Shown here piece by piece: positions 4,572-7,369 of a stretch of 7,369 nt of DNA. The DNA is from Desulfocapsa sp. (GTDB lineage Bacteria; Desulfobacterota; Desulfobulbia; Desulfobulbales; Desulfocapsaceae). The translations under genes were made by a program, and so were the position numbers. Position 1 is the stretch's first letter. Each line of letters begins with the position of its first letter. The stretch is from positions 1 through 7,369 of the forward strand of contig DAOVZA010000089.1 in assembly GCA_030635405.1 (NCBI GenBank), read 5' to 3'. Under the pieces are notes generated by a model. That model was not told where the DNA came from. It saw only the letters and a list, made by a program, of their open reading frames with translations, and made no database searches.

Positions 4572-6896
4572 ATGATTTATAATACAGTTTTAGATGCCAT
4601 TGGAAACACTCCGCTAATCAGAGTGAACCGTTTGAACGTGTCCAATGTGCCCATATATACAAAGCTTGAATCCAGCAATCCGGGTGGGTCAGTAAAAGAA
4701 AGAATCTCCCTTTCTTTAATTGAGGCTGGAGAAGCCAGTGGTGAATTAACACCTGACAAGGTGGTTCTTGAGGCAACCAGTGGTAATACAGGCATTGGAC
4801 TTGCCATGGTTTGTGCTGCCAAAGGGTATCGATGTCAACTTATCATGCCGGAATCAGCGTCTCTTGAGCGAAGGCAGATTATGCAGGCCTATGGTGCTGA
4901 GATACTTCTCACACCTGCAAAAAGAAGTACCGATGGTGCAATCGAAAAGGCGTATGCCATGGCGCGAGAGTTTCCTGAACGATATTTTCTTACGGATCAA
5001 TTCAATAATGAGGCAAACTGGGAAGCTCATTATGAACATACTGCGCCAGAAATCTGGAAACAAACAGATGGGAAAGTAAGCCATATCGTGGCAACACTTG
5101 GTACATCTGGCACTGTAATGGGACTGTGCAAATGGTTTACGAAGCACCAACCTGCTGTGGAAATTATCGCTGTTGAACCATTTCTCGGACACAAAATTCA
5201 GGGCTTAAAGAATATGAAGGAGTCCTATCGTCCTGGCATATTCGACAAATCACTTCCCACCAGAATTGTGAATGTAGAAGATGAAGATGCTTTTCGCATG
5301 GCACGATTACTAGCCAGAAAAGAGGGGATGCTTGTCGGTATGAGCAGTGGCGCTGCAATGTCATATGCACTTGAATTGGCATCAGATCTTAAAGACGGCC
5401 TGATTGTCATAATTGCTCCTGATGGCGGAGAGCGCTATCTTTCCACACCACTTTTTACCCGAAAAAATAAGGTAACTGAAAAAAAACGGGATCTTCGTTT
5501 TTTCAATACACTCACAAAAAAGAAAGAAAACTTCCACTCTCAACTCGATAAGCAGGTTACCTTTTACACCTGTGGGCCAACTGCCTACGAACCAGCAAAT
5601 CTATCTCTTTGCAGGCGCTTTGTGGTCTCAGATCTTATTACCCGATATCTTGAATACAAAGGGTATGAAGTGAATTCGTGTATGAACTTCACAGACCTTG
5701 ATGACAATACCATCGAAGGTGCTAACAGGGCGGGAAAATCTCTTGAAGAATATACCGGCAAGTATATCGATGGATTTATGGCAGATATTGAATCTCTCAA
5801 TGTTAAGCAAGCCACAAATTACCCACGAGCTTCTGCTCATGTAGCAGATATGATAGAAATAAGTCATGAATTGCTTCATAAAGGGTTCGCCTATGAAAAA
5901 CATGGTTCAATCTATTTCGATATATCTAAGTTTAAGAAATATGGTCAACTTTCCGGCGTTGATCTCGGTAAGATACAGCTAGGAAAAACGGTGGATCTTG
6001 ATAACTATGAAAAAGATAATCCCCGCGATTTCACTTTGCTGAAACGATCTACTTTGGCTGAATTAAAAAAAGGTATCTTCTATGAGACCGATTGGGGGAA
6101 CGTACGACCTGGCTGGCATATTGAGTGTTCTGCAATGTCCACCAAATATCTTGGCGAAACCATGGATATTCACACTTCAAGCCGTGATCTAATTTTTCCT
6201 CATCATGAAAATGAAATTGCTATTGCTGAAGCCCTTACTGGTAAACAACTAGCTAAATACTGGCTGCATTCTGAGCTTCTGCTTGTGGATGGAAAAAAAA
6301 TGTCACAGGATACTGGTAATGTGGTGACATTAAACGATGTAGAGTTGCGTGGATTTACACCGCGGGACGTTCGGTTTATGATGCTTTCTGTCCATTATCG
6401 TAAACCCATTAATTTTTCATTCAAGCGTTTGATTAATGTGCGCTCCGCTCTTCGTCGAATAGATGAGTTTACCTGTAAGCTTCTTTGTTTACCTCCCGGA
6501 AAACCCCATCCAGAAGTTGCAGCTTATGTCTCAGCCATGGAAGAACAATTTTTTGAAGCCATGGATGATGATTTAAATGTCTCGAAAGGGATGGGCGCTA
6601 TCTATAAATTTATTAAGCGTACGAACCCCATTCTTCATGTGAATCATCTGGATGGTGACCAGAAGAAATACATCCTGGCAAGTCTTCGGAAGATAAATGA
6701 AATATTACAAATTTTTCGTCTTAAGGGTTGTCCCCTGGCTCCCTCTGCGAATGCCATTATTCAGCGTAGAGAAGAGGCTCGAAAAGGGAAAGACTGGAAA
6801 ACAGCTGATGCAGCTCGTGATGAACTCATTCGTCAGGGGATTCAAATTATTGATACCGTTACGGGGCCTGTTTGGAAACCTATTAACAGAAAGTGA
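4572..6896 (+). CDS. Cysteine synthase fused to a CysRS-like protein with altered ATP-site motifs
   Basis: This is one 774-residue ORF with two full-length halves. Residues 1-296 are an O-acetylserine sulfhydrylase (CysK/CysM type) that makes cysteine with PLP. They hold the PLP lysine K42 in NPGGSVKERI, the substrate loop TSGNTG (69-74), the phosphate-binding GTSGT (177-181), GMSSGAA (256-262) and PDGGERYLST (283-292). After a basic linker of about 10 residues, residues 307-774 match cysteinyl-tRNA synthetase end to end, including NTLTKKKENF, CGPT, NFTDLDD, GWHIECSAM, FPHHENE, a DALR-like helical part and the C-terminal R-x-x-A-R-x-x-K-D-W region. The zinc ligands are all present (C334, C519, H544, E548). 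The ATP-site signatures are changed: HIGN is NLSL (343-346), KIIK is NTIE (379-382), HTGG is HTSS (534-537), and KMSKS is KMSQD (576-580). The first half should be active. The second probably binds cysteine but may not charge tRNA. A GTG at 4569 is an alternative start one codon earlier; ATG 4572 is preferred. No Shine-Dalgarno is clear. Confidence 0.93.
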   Translation: MIYNTVLDAIGNTPLIRVNRLNVSNVPIYTKLESSNPGGSVKERISLSLIEAGEASGELTPDKVVLEATSGNTGIGLAMVCAAKGYRCQLIMPESASLERRQIMQAYGAEILLTPAKRSTDGAIEKAYAMAREFPERYFLTDQFNNEANWEAHYEHTAPEIWKQTDGKVSHIVATLGTSGTVMGLCKWFTKHQPAVEIIAVEPFLGHKIQGLKNMKESYRPGIFDKSLPTRIVNVEDEDAFRMARLLARKEGMLVGMSSGAAMSYALELASDLKDGLIVIIAPDGGERYLSTPLFTRKNKVTEKKRDLRFFNTLTKKKENFHSQLDKQVTFYTCGPTAYEPANLSLCRRFVVSDLITRYLEYKGYEVNSCMNFTDLDDNTIEGANRAGKSLEEYTGKYIDGFMADIESLNVKQATNYPRASAHVADMIEISHELLHKGFAYEKHGSIYFDISKFKKYGQLSGVDLGKIQLGKTVDLDNYEKDNPRDFTLLKRSTLAELKKGIFYETDWGNVRPGWHIECSAMSTKYLGETMDIHTSSRDLIFPHHENEIAIAEALTGKQLAKYWLHSELLLVDGKKMSQDTGNVVTLNDVELRGFTPRDVRFMMLSVHYRKPINFSFKRLINVRSALRRIDEFTCKLLCLPPGKPHPEVAAYVSAMEEQFFEAMDDDLNVSKGMGAIYKFIKRTNPILHVNHLDGDQKKYILASLRKINEILQIFRLKGCPLAPSANAIIQRREEARKGKDWKTADAARDELIRQGIQIIDTVTGPVWKPINRK

Positions 6897-6994
6897 AATA
6901 CTTTTTGTAACGTTAATGTTCTAAAAAGTAAGCAGGCTCTCCTCCGTTTCTATAAGAAAAAGATTACTGCATGTTTGTGGGAGGGTTATATTTC

Positions 6995-7021
6995 CAGAAG
7001 CATGTGTGCTTAACTGTTTTT
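6995..7021 (+). terminator. Possible intrinsic terminator about 100 nt after the fusion gene
   Basis: CAGAAGCA (6995-7002) pairs with TGCTT and, after a 2-nt bulge, CTG (7007-7016) around a TGTG loop, and TTTTT follows (7017-7021). The stem is short and bulged, so it would be weak, but it is the only hairpin with a T-run on the plus strand after the fusion gene. Confidence 0.35.
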
Positions 7022-7188
7022 GTAATGTTGCTAGTGCTTTTATCTGCTCCCTATCCGTGTTAGGTGTTCCTCGCCCCAAAAAACAGTCATAAACTTAAAA
7101 ATTTGAGACTGTCTGCCTTGTTTTAGTACTTTTCTTTTAAAAAAAGTCTTCGGAATTTATGTAGTGATTTTAATTAGAACGAGATAAA

Positions 7189-7208
7189 ACTAGGTAAATA
7201 TACCTAGT
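7189..7208. repeat. Palindrome ACTAGGTA-N4-TACCTAGT, possible operator
   Basis: Perfect 8-bp arms flank AATA. No T-run follows, so it is not a terminator. It lies 40 bp upstream of the candidate -35 box at 7249, where a dimeric regulator could bind. No regulator family can be named from the sequence. Confidence 0.4.
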
Positions 7209-7248
7209 GTAAGATTCTGGAATTATTCGTTAATTATTTGCGATAGGG

Positions 7249-7277
7249 TTGAAAAATGTTTTTTGTTGAAGTATATT
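7249..7277 (+). promoter_or_regulatory. Candidate sigma-70 promoter near right edge
   Basis: TTGAAA (7249-7254) and TATATT (7272-7277) are separated by exactly 17 bp, each matching consensus at five of six positions. This is the best sigma-70-like pair in the window. It would start a transcript near 7284, about 43 nt before the ATG at 7327. Confidence 0.5.
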
Positions 7278-7326
7278 CGTGTTTTGATTGGAAATTGGTC
7301 TAATATCTGCTTTTTTCATTTAAAGT

Positions 7327-7369
7327 ATGATGAAAAAATGTATTTACTCCATCGAAAGATCTTGGGGCA
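7327..7369 (+). CDS. Possible start of a further gene, cut by window edge
   Basis: From ATG 7327 the frame MMKKCIYSIERSWG is open to the edge and lies a suitable distance after the candidate promoter at 7249-7277. Another frame from ATG 7338 (MYLLHRKILG) is also open. Neither has a Shine-Dalgarno, and 14 codons are too few to judge, so this is a pointer only. Confidence 0.25.
   Translation, partial: MMKKCIYSIERSWG

Larger units (their letters stand above)
6897..7326. other. Intergenic region without a convincing gene
   Basis: About 430 nt of AT-rich sequence follow the fusion gene. I found no ORF of credible length, tRNA or mobile-element end. It holds a possible terminator, a loose ACAGTC/GACTGT inverted repeat (7083-7112), a palindrome and a good candidate promoter near the right end, the clearer ones listed separately. 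Confidence 0.55.

Noticed and set aside
4577..5903. Several minus-strand ORFs of 60-112 codons inside the fusion gene
   Set aside because: The plus-strand protein matches two well-known families along its whole length, so these are shadows.
6697..6924. 75-codon plus-strand ORF overlapping the end of the fusion gene
   Set aside because: It is a different frame across the conserved CysRS C-terminus, with no ribosome binding site or recognisable content.
7083..7112. ACAGTC/GACTGT inverted repeat as a terminator
   Set aside because: The stem is only 6 bp with an 18-nt AT-rich loop and no close T-run.
1..7369. tRNA, rRNA, CRISPR array or insertion-sequence ends
   Set aside because: I saw no cloverleaf pattern, regular spacer-repeat array, transposase-like protein or terminal repeats in the window.

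Overview
The window looks like the chromosome of an AT-rich Gram-negative bacterium. Outer-membrane export proteins and signal peptides show the Gram-negative envelope. The combination of a small SLBB export protein without a lipobox, a long beta-barrel and a Wzz-like protein, plus the general style of the proteins, suggests a member of the Desulfobacterota (sulfate-reducer relatives). That placement is inference from protein style, not proof.

Left half (1-3673, all on the minus strand): an exopolysaccharide or capsule export operon read right to left. A small secreted protein of unknown function comes first (3242-3673), then an outer-membrane beta-barrel (1677-3140), a Wza-type polysaccharide export protein (688-1500), and the N-terminal 220 residues of a Wzz-type chain-length or co-polymerase protein that runs off the left edge (1-662). 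The small gene has the only strong Shine-Dalgarno sequence of the operon. A perfect 15-bp hairpin follows it directly and probably limits transcription of the genes behind it. The 176-nt gap before the export gene carries four AACAGG/CCTGTT arms that can fold in mutually exclusive ways, one of which buries the AUG start codon.

Middle (3674-3992): a divergent, AT-rich promoter region with a good sigma-70-like promoter facing left and weaker -10 boxes facing right.

Right half (3993-6896, plus strand): a DUF721 (DciA-like) protein, then a single 774-codon ORF fusing a complete PLP-dependent cysteine synthase to a full-length cysteinyl-tRNA synthetase-like protein. The synthetase half keeps the four zinc/cysteine-binding ligands, but its ATP-site signatures are altered (HIGH-type, KIIK, GG and KMSKS motifs). 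This is the most interesting object in the window: a cysteine-making enzyme joined to what may be a cysteine-binding, non-adenylating CysRS relative.

Right end (6897-7369): about 430 nt without a convincing gene. It contains a possible terminator, a palindrome and a good sigma-70-like promoter that points to a gene beginning near 7327 and cut by the window edge.
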